64,000 nucleotides of DNA, from contig NZ_KE384526.1 of the NCBI RefSeq assembly GCF_000426445.1, positions 667,213 through 731,212 of the forward strand, given 5' to 3'. A program made the position numbers and the translations under genes. Shown here piece after piece: positions 15,740 through 24,255 of the stretch. The number at the start of each line of letters is the position of its first letter. Position 1 is the first letter of the stretch. The notes under the pieces are model-generated. The model saw only the letters and a program-made list of their open reading frames with translations, was not told where the DNA came from and did not search any database. The DNA comes from Brevibacterium album DSM 18261 (lineage in GTDB: Bacteria > Actinomycetota > Actinomycetes > Actinomycetales > Brevibacteriaceae).

Positions 15740-16060
15740 TCAGTCGATCTGCAGCTCGCCCATCGCGTCCCAGCCCTCGCCGTCCACCTGGCGGGAGACG
15801 ATCTGCGGGGTGCGCACGAGGTGCGGACGCATCGCCTCGAGGCCCTTGGCGAAGTGATCGCTCGTGACGTGCGGCTCCGCGCCCTCGTCCGTGAAGGCCT
15901 CGACGAGCACGTACTCGTCCTCCGCCTCGAGGCTCTTCGACCACTCGAAGAAGAGGTTGCCCGGCTCCGCGCGCGTGGCCTCGGTGAACTCGCGGACGAT
16001 CTCCGGCCAGGCGTCCACGGACTCCGGCTTGACCTGGTACTTGACGACGATGAAGTACAT
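15740..16060 (-). CDS. Small antibiotic-biosynthesis-monooxygenase (ABM) fold protein
   Basis: 106 residues with a ferredoxin-like ABM/YgiN pattern: IVVKYQVKPESVDAWPEIVREFTEATRAEPG at the N-terminus, FFEWSKS, then EYVLVEAFTDEGAEPHVTSDHF, the usual order of beta-alpha-beta blocks. Such proteins act as cofactor-free quinol monooxygenases or as small stress proteins; which applies is not known. The ATG at 16060 has AAGGAA upstream and starts exactly at the domain; an in-frame start at 16183 would add 41 unrelated residues. It faces away from the IclR gene, which may control it. Confidence 0.75.
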   Translation of the reverse strand: MYFIVVKYQVKPESVDAWPEIVREFTEATRAEPGNLFFEWSKSLEAEDEYVLVEAFTDEGAEPHVTSDHFAKGLEAMRPHLVRTPQIVSRQVDGEGWDAMGELQID

Positions 16061-16211
16061 GGGGGTTCCTTCCCTGTATTCGCGCGGATCACGAGTGCAG
16101 ACACCCGGCAACGACACGCTTGTGACACGATCTGCGCCCCGGCCGGAATTCTCCGCTCCCGTCCAGGACCTGGACGTCTCCACTCCACCACACCCCGCTC
16201 ACCCTGTCATG

Positions 16212-16240
16212 CCCGGTCTCTCGATCAGTGAGAGGCCGGG
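16212..16240 (+). promoter_or_regulatory. Inverted repeat upstream of the IclR gene (possible operator)
   Basis: Arms CCCGGTCTCTC (16212-16222) and GAGAGGCCGGG (16230-16240) pair with one mismatch around 7 nt. It lies just upstream of the -10-like hexamer CACAAT (16248-16253) of the IclR gene, in the 199-bp divergent spacer. An operator for IclR autoregulation is the simplest reading; a hairpin is also possible. Confidence 0.4.
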
Positions 16241-16259
16241 GCTGTGCCACAATCCACCC

Positions 16260-17021
16260 ATGAGCGCGAGCACCCCCGGAACCCTCCAGCGAGCCGTGGC
16301 CGTCATCGACGCCGTCGCAGAGGGCAGCTCCACCGCGCGGGGGATCGCGGCCGCAACCGGCCTCCCACTGCCCACCGTCTACCGGATCACCCGTGAGCTG
16401 TGCGAGGTGGAGTACCTCGTGCACCTGCGCGAGGAGAGCCGCTTCGCCCTCGGCTATCAGCTCCACCGGCTGGCCGTGCGCCTCCACGAGGACCTGGGCC
16501 TGGACCCGCAGGTGCGCCGCGAGATCGCCAACCTCCACACCCAGACGGGCATGGCCTCCTACCTCGCTCTGCACCGCGGCGCGGACTTCGTCCTCGTCCA
16601 CGTGGTCGACTCCCCGCAGGCTCCACGGCTGCGGCCCATGCGGTTCGGCTTCCGGGAGAATCCGCACGCGACGGCGTTCGGCAAGCTCGGTCTCGCCGCG
16701 GCCTGCGCAGCCGGCCGGGAGGACACGCTGGAGGCGATGACCCTCCGCGCGCTCACCCCGCACACGGTCACCGACCCACGCGCACTGGCGGCGGAACTGC
16801 AGACCGTCGCCGAGGCCGGGCTCGCCTGGGAGCGGGAGGAGTTCCAGGCGGGGACGGCCTGCGTGGCCGCCCCCTTCAGCTCCGCCTCCGGGACGCTGCT
16901 GGGCTCCGTGGCCGTCTCGGCACCGATGACGGCGTACCGCGGACAGGAGCGGCACATCGAGCACCTCGTCCGCTCGGCGGCGAGCAGGGCCGGGCGCATC
17001 TACCGCCTCGGCCGCGACTGA
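16260..17021 (+). CDS. IclR-family transcription regulator
   Basis: 253 residues. The N-terminal winged HTH covers residues ~8-65 (ARGIAAATGLPLPTVYRITREL), and the C-terminal ~75-250 is the IclR effector domain, with PHATAFGKLGLAA and REEFQAGTACVAAPF as typical segments. Start: ATG at 16260, which has no ribosome-binding site but has CACAAT 6 nt upstream, suggesting a leaderless message. It is divergent from the small monooxygenase and upstream of the GMC oxidoreductase genes, either of which could be its target. The effector is unknown. Confidence 0.9.
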   Translation: MSASTPGTLQRAVAVIDAVAEGSSTARGIAAATGLPLPTVYRITRELCEVEYLVHLREESRFALGYQLHRLAVRLHEDLGLDPQVRREIANLHTQTGMASYLALHRGADFVLVHVVDSPQAPRLRPMRFGFRENPHATAFGKLGLAAACAAGREDTLEAMTLRALTPHTVTDPRALAAELQTVAEAGLAWEREEFQAGTACVAAPFSSASGTLLGSVAVSAPMTAYRGQERHIEHLVRSAASRAGRIYRLGRD

Positions 17022-17135
17022 GGCGCCGTTCTCACTGGCCGATACGCGCCCCTTACCCTGCTGACGCTCCCCTCCTTAGCCTGGCCCCACACGGTCAGCG
17101 ACGACCGCTGTCGATGACGACGCGAAGGAGGGACG

Positions 17136-17801
17136 ATGTCGGACTTCAGGCCGCTCCCGTCCAAGTACCCCCAGCTCAACCAGATGGAGTTCACCGAGCA
17201 CGCGCGGAGGGTGCTCGTCCGGATCATCAAGGTCGCCTTCCCCCACGAGACGGTGCCGGACGGCCCCTACGAGCGGATGGCGGACAAGCTCATCACGATG
17301 GCCGATGACGCCACCTGGTTCCGCATCCGGCTGCTGCAGGGCGTCGAGACGCTCAACACCTCCGCCGGCGGAGACTTCACCGCGCTGGAGGGGAGCGCCG
17401 CCCTCGCCGCGCTCAAACAGGTCCAGCACACCGACTTCTTCGACTACATCCGCCGCACCACCGTGCTCGAGATGTACGAGGACGAGGAGGTCTGGGAGGC
17501 ACTGGGCTATGAGGGGCCCTCCTATGACAGGGGCGGCTACATCGAACGGGGCTTCGACGACCTCGACTGGCTGCCGGAGCCGCGCATCGAGGAGTACGAC
17601 GGGGACCCCCTGCCGGACATCGTGGGAAGCGCCGGGCCGGTCGCGGCAGGGCCCAGGGGCGCGGCCCCGAGCACGGCGGCCGAGTCCGAGGCGGCGAGCG
17701 AGGCCGCGGGCACGGCCCGTTCGGCACCGGTCCCGGACCCCACGGACACGACATCGCAGGCGGGTACGACCCCGCCCGCCGATTCCGAGAGCGGACGCTG
17801 A
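17136..17801 (+). CDS. Gluconate 2-dehydrogenase subunit-3-like protein (GMC oxidoreductase partner)
   Basis: 221 residues. Residues ~10-165 match the gluconate 2-dehydrogenase subunit 3 family, the small gamma-type partner of membrane GMC dehydrogenases: TEHARRVLVRIIKVAFPHETVPDGPYERMADKL, then FTALEGSAALAALKQVQHTDFFDYIRRTTVLEMYEDEEVWEALGYEGPSYDRGGY. No Tat or Sec signal is visible, unlike many family members. The last ~55 residues are a Pro/Ala/Ser/Thr-rich tail. Strong AAGGAGGG before the ATG; TAGCCT at 17077-17082 is a likely -10. It lies 10 bp before the flavoprotein gene, so they form a pair. Confidence 0.82.
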   Translation: MSDFRPLPSKYPQLNQMEFTEHARRVLVRIIKVAFPHETVPDGPYERMADKLITMADDATWFRIRLLQGVETLNTSAGGDFTALEGSAALAALKQVQHTDFFDYIRRTTVLEMYEDEEVWEALGYEGPSYDRGGYIERGFDDLDWLPEPRIEEYDGDPLPDIVGSAGPVAAGPRGAAPSTAAESEAASEAAGTARSAPVPDPTDTTSQAGTTPPADSESGR

Positions 17802-17811
17802 GGAGCACGCC

Positions 17812-19377
17812 ATGAAGAGCATCGACCGCAATGAGCCCAGCGTCGTCATCATCGGTTCGGGAGCCGGCGGAGGCACGCTCGCCCACGAGCTCACGAAGAA
17901 GGGCATCCCCGTCGTCGTCCTCGAGGCGGGTCCCTATCTCCGCAACGAGGACTACATGAACCTCGAGTGGGAGGCGTTCAACCAGATGGCCTGGCTGGAC
18001 CCGCGGACCACCTCGGGCTCCTGGGAGATCGCCCGGGACTTCCCCAATCTGCCCGCCTGGATCGTCAAGGCCGTGGGCGGCACCACCACCCACTGGTCCG
18101 GGGCCACGCCGCGCTTCAAGGCCCACGAATTCAAGGCGCGGTCCGCCTACGGCCACATCGACGGGGCGAGCCTGCTGGACTGGCCGCTCACCCTGGAGGA
18201 GCTCGAACCCTACTACGACCGGGCGGAGAGGGCGATGGGCTCCACCCACCGCCACGGCAGGCCGCCGCTGCCGGCGAACAACAACTACAAGGTGTTCGCG
18301 GGCGGCGCTGAACGGGTGGGCTACCGGCACTACGCCACGGGCCCCTACGCCACGAACGCGGAGCCCTACGACGGCAGGCCCGCCTCCATCCAGGACGGCT
18401 TCAACTTCCAGGGGGACAAGCACGGCTCCAAGTGGTCCACCATGGTCCGGGAGATCCCGCGGGCGCTGGAGACCGGGCTGCTGGACCTGCGCCCGGAGTC
18501 CACTGCCGTGCAGATCACCCACGACAGCGCCGGCCGGGCCGACGGGGTCATCTACCTCGACGCGGAGGGGAGCATGCACCGGCAGGCGGCAGCGGTGGTG
18601 TGCGTGGCGGGCAACTCGATCGAGACTCCGCGCCTCCTGCTGCTGAGCGCGACCTCGCAGTTCCCCAACGGGCTCGCGAACTCCTCGGGCCAGGTGGGTC
18701 GCAACTACATGCGCCACCTCACCGGCTCCGTGTACGCGCAGTTCGAGCAGCCCGTGCGCATGTACCGCGGCGAGACGATGGCCGGGCTCATCGCCGACGA
18801 ATCCGTCCACGATCCCTCGCGCGGCTTCTCCGGCGGCTTCTACATGGAGACGATCTCGCTGGGACCGGCGTTCCTCGCAAGCTTCGTGGAGCCGGGCGAA
18901 TGGGGGAAGTCATTCACGGACAGACTCGATGCCTACGCTCGGACGGCGGGCATGTGGATCGTGGGCGAGGACATGCCGCAGTCGTCCAACCGGGTGACGC
19001 TCAACTCCTCCGCGCAGGATGTCAACGGGCTGCCGGTGCCCAACGTCCACTTCGACGACCACGCCAATGACATGACGATGCGCGACTACGCGTATTCCCG
19101 GGGCGAGGCTGTGTACAACGCGGTGGGCGCACTGTCCACGCACCGCACGCGGCCCTATCCCTCGACGCACAACCTCGGCACGTGCCGTATGAGCGAGAGG
19201 CCCGAGGACGGGGTGGTCGACAGGTTCGGCCGCGCGCACGATGTGCCCAATCTGTTCGTCTCCGACGGCTCGCAGTTCACCACGGGCGCCGCGGCGAACC
19301 CCACGCTCACCATCGTGGCGCTCGCGATGCGGCAGGCCGATCACCTCGTCGAACAGCTGAAGGCGGGCACTGTGTGA
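17812..19377 (+). CDS. GMC-family flavin oxidoreductase
   Basis: 521 residues. The FAD-binding dinucleotide fold is at the N-terminus (VVIIGSGAGGGTLAHELTKKG, then VVLEAGP). VGGTTTHWSGATPRFKAHEF is the typical FAD-contact segment, and the C-terminal HNLGTCRMSERPEDGVVD and VPNLFVSDGSQFTTGAAANPTLTIVALAMR are the GMC_oxred_C signature with the catalytic histidine region. It oxidises a sugar acid, polyol or other alcohol; the substrate is unknown. It forms a two-gene unit with the subunit-3-like protein; no cytochrome c subunit follows, so the electron acceptor is unclear. No export signal. ATG at 17812 with GAGGAG upstream. Confidence 0.9.
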   Translation: MKSIDRNEPSVVIIGSGAGGGTLAHELTKKGIPVVVLEAGPYLRNEDYMNLEWEAFNQMAWLDPRTTSGSWEIARDFPNLPAWIVKAVGGTTTHWSGATPRFKAHEFKARSAYGHIDGASLLDWPLTLEELEPYYDRAERAMGSTHRHGRPPLPANNNYKVFAGGAERVGYRHYATGPYATNAEPYDGRPASIQDGFNFQGDKHGSKWSTMVREIPRALETGLLDLRPESTAVQITHDSAGRADGVIYLDAEGSMHRQAAAVVCVAGNSIETPRLLLLSATSQFPNGLANSSGQVGRNYMRHLTGSVYAQFEQPVRMYRGETMAGLIADESVHDPSRGFSGGFYMETISLGPAFLASFVEPGEWGKSFTDRLDAYARTAGMWIVGEDMPQSSNRVTLNSSAQDVNGLPVPNVHFDDHANDMTMRDYAYSRGEAVYNAVGALSTHRTRPYPSTHNLGTCRMSERPEDGVVDRFGRAHDVPNLFVSDGSQFTTGAAANPTLTIVALAMRQADHLVEQLKAGTV

Positions 19378-19460
19378 GGTGGGGCTGGGGGTCGGCCTCC
19401 ACCGGTCGTGAAAGCTCGGCGCGGCGGCGCGACTGCGGCGGCGCGTCGAGCTTCCAGGAC

Positions 19461-19493
19461 GGCAGCGCCACGCTTTCACGGCGTGGCGCTGCC
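19461..19493. terminator. Bidirectional hairpin between convergent genes
   Basis: Perfect 13-bp stem (19461-19473 GGCAGCGCCACGC, 19481-19493) with a 7-nt loop, between the GMC gene and the convergent DUF4287 gene. A second, looser stem (GAAAGCTCG near 19411 with CGAGCTTCC near 19447) lies just left. Confidence 0.7.
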
Positions 19494-19495
19494 GC

Positions 19496-20083
19496 TCAGA
19501 GCCCGGTCAGCACCGCCTTGAGGTCCGCGCGCACGGCCTCCCGCTGCTCTTCCGAGATCAGGCCGGTCACCGTCAGCGTCACGAGTGTGCGTTCCTCCCC
19601 GGGGCCCGTCTTCGCCTCGGCGGAGACCTGCAGCTTCGCTCCGTCCGCCAGGCCGCAGCGCCAGTACAGGCGCTTGGGGGTGTCCGAGGTCCGCGGCTCG
19701 CCCTCCAGCGCGATTCCGCCGAAGCTCCCCGCCGCCGTCACCGCCTCGCCCGCGGCTTCGCGCAGGCCAGGCCTGCCCGAGGCGCCCACGGGCAGCGTCC
19801 GGGAGACGCTCACCTGGAAGTCCCCGCGGCTGGACTGGCCCACGACGCGGCGGCCGATCTGCTGCTCGTAGGCGACCGTCGCTCCCTGCGCCCACCAGCC
19901 GGCGTTGTCGATGTGCCCTGCGATGACCGGGTGGATCGCCTCCGCGAGCTCGCCGTGCGTGAGCGCTTCGCCGCCCGCGGCCTCGAACGCCTCGACGAGG
20001 GTCCGCCACGGCAGCCCGGTGGCCGTCTCGATGGCCCGCGCCCGCTCCGGCACGCCCGCGGACCCGTTCGTGTTCTCTGCCAT
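19496..20083 (-). CDS. DUF4287 / SRPBCC two-domain protein
   Basis: 195 residues. The N-terminal half has the DUF4287 pattern (RAIETATGLPWRTLVEAFEAAGGEALTHGELAEAI, AGWWAQGATVAYEQQIGRR); the C-terminal half resembles an SRPBCC-like domain (FQVSVSRT, KRLYWRCGLADGAKLQVSAEAK, ending in an EEQREAVRADLKAVL helix). No catalytic function is established. The start is set at the ATG at 20083, because TACGCT stands exactly 6 nt upstream (20090-20095), which suggests a leaderless message; a longer frame to 20203 runs into the radA start region. It is divergent from radA with a 94-bp spacer. Confidence 0.75.
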   Translation of the reverse strand: MAENTNGSAGVPERARAIETATGLPWRTLVEAFEAAGGEALTHGELAEAIHPVIAGHIDNAGWWAQGATVAYEQQIGRRVVGQSSRGDFQVSVSRTLPVGASGRPGLREAAGEAVTAAGSFGGIALEGEPRTSDTPKRLYWRCGLADGAKLQVSAEAKTGPGEERTLVTLTVTGLISEEQREAVRADLKAVLTGL

Positions 20084-20089
20084 GTCCCC

Positions 20090-20095
20090 AGCGTA
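20090..20095 (-). promoter_or_regulatory. -10 box of a leaderless gene (DUF4287)
   Basis: TACGCT on the minus strand, 6 nt before the ATG at 20083. At that spacing the start codon would be the first transcribed codon. Confidence 0.45.
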
Positions 20096-20177
20096 GCGGC
20101 GCGGCGGATCTCGCTGCAGGAACAAGGGGCACAGCGTCCGGAACCGCTGTGTCCGTGCCCCGTGCCAGACTGAGCCC

Positions 20178-21563
20178 ATGTCGACCATGCAGTACGAGTG
20201 CACGTCATGCGGCTACAGGACGGCCAAATGGCTGGGCCGCTGCCCGCAGTGCCGGGAGTGGGGCACCATCGAGGAGTCCGTGCCCGCGCACCGGACCGTG
20301 CGCACGCAGGCCAAGCCCGCGGCCCAGGGCACGGGGGCCACCCCCATCACCGAGGTCGACAGGACGCTGGCCGAGGCCCGCTCCACTCACATCCCGGAGT
20401 TCGACCGGGTGCTCGGCGGCGGTCTGGTGCCGGGTGCGGTCGTGCTCCTGGCCGGTGAGCCGGGCGTGGGCAAGTCGACCCTCCTCATCGAAGTGGGCTC
20501 CTGGACCGCGCGACAGGGGGCGACCGTCCTCTACGTCACGGGCGAGGAATCGGCCGCGCAGGTGCGGCTGCGGGCGGAGCGCGTCGACGCCCTCTGCGAC
20601 ACCCTCTACCTCACCGCGGAGACGGACCTGGGGATCGTGCTCGGCACCATCGACCAGGTGAAGCCGGACCTGCTCATCATCGACTCGGTCCAGACCTTGG
20701 CCTCTGCCGACGTGGACGGTGCCCCGGGCGGGGTGGCCCAGGTGCGCGAGGTCGCCGCCGCCGTCATCCGCGCCGCCAAGGACCATGCCATCCCCACCGT
20801 GCTGGTGGGCCATGTGACGAAGGACGGTTCGGTGGCCGGCCCCCGGCTGCTCGAGCACCTCGTGGACGTGGTGTGCTCGTTCGAGGGCGAGCGCCATTCC
20901 CGCCTGCGCATGCTGCGCGCCGTGAAGAACCGCTACGGCCCCACGGATGAGGTGGGCTGCTTCGACATGACGGAGCAGGGCATCGAGTCCCTGCCGGACC
21001 CCTCCGGCCTGTTCCTCTCCCGCTCGACCACCAAGGCGCCGGGCTCCTGCCTCACCGTCGCCCTGGAGGGCAGGCGGCCCATGCTCATCGAGGTGCAGGC
21101 GCTCGTGGACAAGGCCAACGGCAATCCGCGCCGCACCGTGAGCGATCTCGACTCCAACCGCGTCGCGATGCTCTTGGCGGTGCTCTCTCCCCTGTATCGG
21201 ACGGGCGAGGTGGACGTGTTCGCCGCGACGGTGGGCGGCATGCGCATCTCCGAACCTGCCTCCGATCTCGCGATCGCACTCGCGACGGCCTCGGCGGTCG
21301 TGCACAAGCCCCTGTACTCCCGCCTCGTCGCGGTGGGCGAGATCAGCCTCTCCGGTGAGATCAGGCAGGTGCCGGGGGTGAGCCAGCGGCTGGCGGAGGC
21401 CGCACGGCAGGGCATCACGAACGCCATCGTCGCCCGCGGTTCGCTCGACACCGTGCCCGCCCCACCCGGGATGCGCGTGAGGGAGGTGGAGACCCTGCTC
21501 GAGGCCGTGGAGACGGCCGGCCTGCCGATCGCGGTGAAGAAGGAGGAGGAGAGCGGGGAGTGA
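20178..21563 (+). CDS. radA: DNA repair protein RadA (Sms)
   Basis: 461 residues, normal for RadA, a hexameric motor that promotes branch migration in recombination repair. Order: a four-cysteine zinc finger at residues ~8-25 (CTSCGYRTAKWLGRCPQC), a RecA-like ATPase with Walker A GEPGVGKST, the RadA-specific KNRYG motif (VKNRYGPTDEVGCF), and a C-terminal Lon-protease-like domain (SDLDSNRVAMLLAVLS onward). No ribosome-binding site is seen; CAGACT stands 6 nt before the ATG, consistent with a leaderless message. It may be co-transcribed with the next gene, 33 bp away. Confidence 0.96.
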   Translation: MSTMQYECTSCGYRTAKWLGRCPQCREWGTIEESVPAHRTVRTQAKPAAQGTGATPITEVDRTLAEARSTHIPEFDRVLGGGLVPGAVVLLAGEPGVGKSTLLIEVGSWTARQGATVLYVTGEESAAQVRLRAERVDALCDTLYLTAETDLGIVLGTIDQVKPDLLIIDSVQTLASADVDGAPGGVAQVREVAAAVIRAAKDHAIPTVLVGHVTKDGSVAGPRLLEHLVDVVCSFEGERHSRLRMLRAVKNRYGPTDEVGCFDMTEQGIESLPDPSGLFLSRSTTKAPGSCLTVALEGRRPMLIEVQALVDKANGNPRRTVSDLDSNRVAMLLAVLSPLYRTGEVDVFAATVGGMRISEPASDLAIALATASAVVHKPLYSRLVAVGEISLSGEIRQVPGVSQRLAEAARQGITNAIVARGSLDTVPAPPGMRVREVETLLEAVETAGLPIAVKKEEESGE

Positions 21564-21596
21564 TCGGCCGGGTCGCCGCTGTGCGATCATCGGCTC

Positions 21597-22124
21597 ATGC
21601 GCCTGTGGAGCCTTGACCCAGCGATCCTCGACCGCGCCGCCCTCGTGGCCTGCTGGCGGGAGACGCTGCTGGCCCAGAAGGTCCTGAACGGGGGCACTCG
21701 CGGCTACACCCGGCACCCGCAGCTCGTGCGCTTCCGTGCGCACCCCGTGCCGCTCAGTGCCGTCGGCGCCTATCTCACGGGCCTGCGACGGGAGGCGACC
21801 TCGCGCGGCTACAGGTTCGACACCACCCTCGTCCTGCATCCCTGCGAGCCGGAGGATGCGGAGGGGATGACCGTGAAGCAGGGGCAGCTGGAGCACGAAC
21901 TCGCGCACCTGCGCGCCAAGGTCGAACGGCGAGCCCCCGACTGGCTCCCCCGGCTGCCCATACCCGTCGAGGACGCGGGCGGGACGGCGGGCAACAGCAC
22001 GGACACCTGTGAGCCCGCCCTGCGTCCGCACCCCCTGTTCACCGTGGTCCCCGGAGGGATCGAGCCGTGGGAGGTGCGTTCGGCTCCCCCGAGCGAGCAG
22101 GCCCCTGACGGTCCGGGACGCTGA
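21597..22124 (+). CDS. Pyrimidine dimer DNA glycosylase family protein
   Basis: 175 residues matching a group annotated in many actinobacteria as pyrimidine dimer DNA glycosylase (Pyr_excise): MRLWSLDPAILDRAALVACWRE, LLAQKVLNGGTRGYTRHPQLVRF, an AYLTGLRREATSRGY helix, and the C-terminal HPLFTVVPGGIEPWEV. The T4 endonuclease V enzyme uses an N-terminal threonine; here residue 2 is Arg, so activity should not be assumed. It directly follows radA, which supports a DNA-repair role. GATCAT is 6 nt before the ATG and no ribosome-binding site is evident. Confidence 0.7.
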   Translation: MRLWSLDPAILDRAALVACWRETLLAQKVLNGGTRGYTRHPQLVRFRAHPVPLSAVGAYLTGLRREATSRGYRFDTTLVLHPCEPEDAEGMTVKQGQLEHELAHLRAKVERRAPDWLPRLPIPVEDAGGTAGNSTDTCEPALRPHPLFTVVPGGIEPWEVRSAPPSEQAPDGPGR

Positions 22125-22166
22125 GCCCCCGAAACGCTCAGCCCCCGGGACGTGATGCCGGCCTAA

Positions 22167-22187
22167 GGCACCGTGCCAGGCGGTGCC
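22167..22187. terminator. Hairpin between convergent genes
   Basis: GGCACCG (22167-22173) pairs with CGGTGCC (22181-22187) around 7 nt, followed by related GACACCGTGCC words. It lies between convergent genes ending at 22124 and 22228. Confidence 0.5.
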
Positions 22188-22227
22188 GTGTCAGACGACA
22201 CCGTGCCGAGCGCATGATGCGAGCCGC

Positions 22228-23031
22228 TCACTCGCCTGAGCCGGTCGGCTCCTCGGTGGGCGACTGGGCCTGTTCGCTGGGATCCTCGGTGGGCTCCCCC
22301 GTCTCCTCGGCCTCGTCCTCGCCGGCCCTGAGGGTGAACGGCACCGGATCGCTCTCGATGTCGCCGAGCTTCACGACCAGCTCGTACTCCCCTGCCGCGA
22401 AGTCCTCCCCCGCCTGGTGGCAGGAGTCGTCCACGGGGATGCGGTTCCAGACGAGGGTGGTCTTCTTGGACTCCTGGGCGGGGAAGACGATGCGGTTCTC
22501 CGCCGTCTCCCTGTCGCCCTCCTCGTTCCGGCAGTAGCGGGAGGACCACACAGTGTCCCCCTCGTGGCGGACCAGGAACTCCTGCTGCTCGGTGCCCACG
22601 TCGATGAGGCAGTCGGCCGAGTGCGTGTTCTGCACCTCGATGGTGAATTCGGGCTGCTCGCCCTTGGGATACTCCTCGGCGTTCACATCGCCCTTGAGCG
22701 CCACACCGCCCGCGGGGCAGCTGCCGGAGGCCGCATCGCCCTCGGGTCCCGGTGCCTGGGGCTCGGCGACCTCCTCGACGGGATCGGGCTGGGCGGCTTC
22801 CGCCCGGACCTTGCCGACCGCCTTCACCATCAGCGTGATGCCGACCACCAGCAGGACGATCACCACCAGCGCGAGGACGAGCACCGTGATCCGGCGTCTG
22901 CGGTACATCGCCCGGCGGGCCGCATCGCGGGAGGCAGCGGTAGAATACTGCGGTCCCCGGGCATGCGGAGACGGCGCGGGCCCTCGCCCTTTCGCCACCT
23001 GTCGGGGGTTACCACGTCTGTCGCTGCTCAT
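22228..23031 (-). CDS. Membrane-anchored hypothetical protein with extracytoplasmic domain
   Basis: 267 residues, not recognised by name. Residues 1-45 are basic and cytoplasmic, with RRAMYRRRRIT just before one membrane segment (~47-70, TVLVLALVVIVLLVVGITLMVKAV). A Glu/Pro-rich stalk follows, then a ~125-residue outer domain with four cysteines likely to form disulfides (in SCPAGG, ADCLID, RYCRNE and DSCHQAG). This pattern suggests a beta-sandwich of the DUF4232-like kind, but that is a guess. The last ~30 residues are an acidic Thr/Glu/Pro-rich tail. Divergent from mutY. TAGGCT lies 8 nt before the ATG at 23031, so the message may be leaderless. Confidence 0.75.
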   Translation of the reverse strand: MSSDRRGNPRQVAKGRGPAPSPHARGPQYSTAASRDAARRAMYRRRRITVLVLALVVIVLLVVGITLMVKAVGKVRAEAAQPDPVEEVAEPQAPGPEGDAASGSCPAGGVALKGDVNAEEYPKGEQPEFTIEVQNTHSADCLIDVGTEQQEFLVRHEGDTVWSSRYCRNEEGDRETAENRIVFPAQESKKTTLVWNRIPVDDSCHQAGEDFAAGEYELVVKLGDIESDPVPFTLRAGEDEAEETGEPTEDPSEQAQSPTEEPTGSGE

Positions 23032-23039
23032 CGCACACG

Positions 23040-23045
23040 AGCCTA
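23040..23045 (-). promoter_or_regulatory. -10 box of the membrane-anchored hypothetical gene
   Basis: TAGGCT on the minus strand, 8 nt before the ATG at 23031. No ribosome-binding site is present, so the transcript would start at or next to the start codon. Confidence 0.4.
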
Positions 23046-23070
23046 CGCGGCACCGTACGAGAAGGACCGG

Positions 23071-24147
23071 ATGACACACCGCACCGAAGCCTCCGAGCCG
23101 TTCCCGCCCGTCCGCCCCGGACAGCTGGCGCACATGCACGCGGCAGTCATCGGCTGGTACCGGGACAGCGCCCGCGCTCTGCCGTGGCGGGAGCCCGAGG
23201 CCTCTCCCTGGTCGATCCTCGTGTGCGAGGTGATGAGCCAGCAGACGCCCGTCGTGCGGGTGCTGCCGCGCTGGCGGGAATGGATGGGCCGCTGGCCCCG
23301 CCCCTCCGATCTCGCCGAGGCGCCCTCCGCGGACGTGCTCATCGCCTGGGACACGCTCGGCTACCCGCGGCGCGCACTGCGCCTCCAGGAGACGGCCCGG
23401 GCCATCGCGGAGCGCCACGGCGATCGCGTGCCGGAGACCGAGGAGGAGCTCAGGGCGCTGCCCGGCGTGGGCGACTACACCGCGGCCGCCGTCACGAGCT
23501 TCGCGCACCGGCAGCGCACGACGGTGCTGGACGTGAACGTCCGCAGAGTGCTGGGTCGTGCCGTTGCGGGACTCGAGCACCGTCCTTCGTCCGTCTCCAA
23601 GCGGGAGCGCGCATGGGCCGAGACCCTCGTCCCCGCCCGCGAGCACGTCGAGTGGAACGCCGGGCTCATGGAGCTGGGCGCGCTCGTGTGCACAGCCCGG
23701 AATCCCTCGTGCGAGGAATGCCCGCTCGCCCAGATGTGCGCGTGGCGGAGTGCGGGGAAGCCGGCCCATCCCACCTCGGTGAAGCGGACGCAGGCCTGGG
23801 CGGGCACGGATCGGCAGCTGCGGGGCGCGATCATGCGCAGCCTGCGGGAGGCGAGCGCCGCCTCGGGCGCGGTTGCAGCCTCGGCCGTGGCAGCGGAGGC
23901 GTCCTCCGAGCACGCGGGCGGCAGCGGAGCCGCGGCGGTGCCCGTCCGCCTGCTCGAATCCCCCGCCTCGGCCCTCTCCGCCGCCGAGGCCGAATTCCTC
24001 GACGCTCTCCCCGCACCGGTGCGCGCGGCGGTGCTTGCGGTCCGCGAGCTCGATGCCGGGGGCGAGCGCACCTCGCGCCTCATCGCGGACCTGGTCGCCG
24101 ACGGCCTCGCACAGCGGACGGACGGCGCACTGCACCTGCCGGTGTGA
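23071..24147 (+). CDS. mutY: A/G-specific adenine glycosylase MutY
   Basis: 358 residues. MutY removes adenine mispaired with 8-oxoguanine. Visible are the N-terminal YRDSARALPWRE and VCEVMSQQTPV (catalytic-Glu region), the helix-hairpin-helix LPGVGDYTAAAVTSFA followed by the Asp region VLDVNVRRVLGRA, and the Fe-S loop C-x6-C-x2-C-x5-C (CTARNPSCEECPLAQMC, residues ~210-226). The C-terminus lacks a clear Nudix-like MutT domain; instead there is an Ala-rich linker (~270-295) and a short winged-helix-like end. The ATG at 23071 has AAGGA upstream; longer in-frame starts overlap the divergent gene. Confidence 0.93.
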   Translation: MTHRTEASEPFPPVRPGQLAHMHAAVIGWYRDSARALPWREPEASPWSILVCEVMSQQTPVVRVLPRWREWMGRWPRPSDLAEAPSADVLIAWDTLGYPRRALRLQETARAIAERHGDRVPETEEELRALPGVGDYTAAAVTSFAHRQRTTVLDVNVRRVLGRAVAGLEHRPSSVSKRERAWAETLVPAREHVEWNAGLMELGALVCTARNPSCEECPLAQMCAWRSAGKPAHPTSVKRTQAWAGTDRQLRGAIMRSLREASAASGAVAASAVAAEASSEHAGGSGAAAVPVRLLESPASALSAAEAEFLDALPAPVRAAVLAVRELDAGGERTSRLIADLVADGLAQRTDGALHLPV

Positions 24148-24255
24148 GCCGGCACTCCGCGCCCGATCCCGCCTGCGGTCCGAGCGCTGAGGACTCGGGG
24201 CGCGGCCCACTAGGATGGGGCGACGGCGGAGCAGGCGAGGTGCACGGAGGACGAT

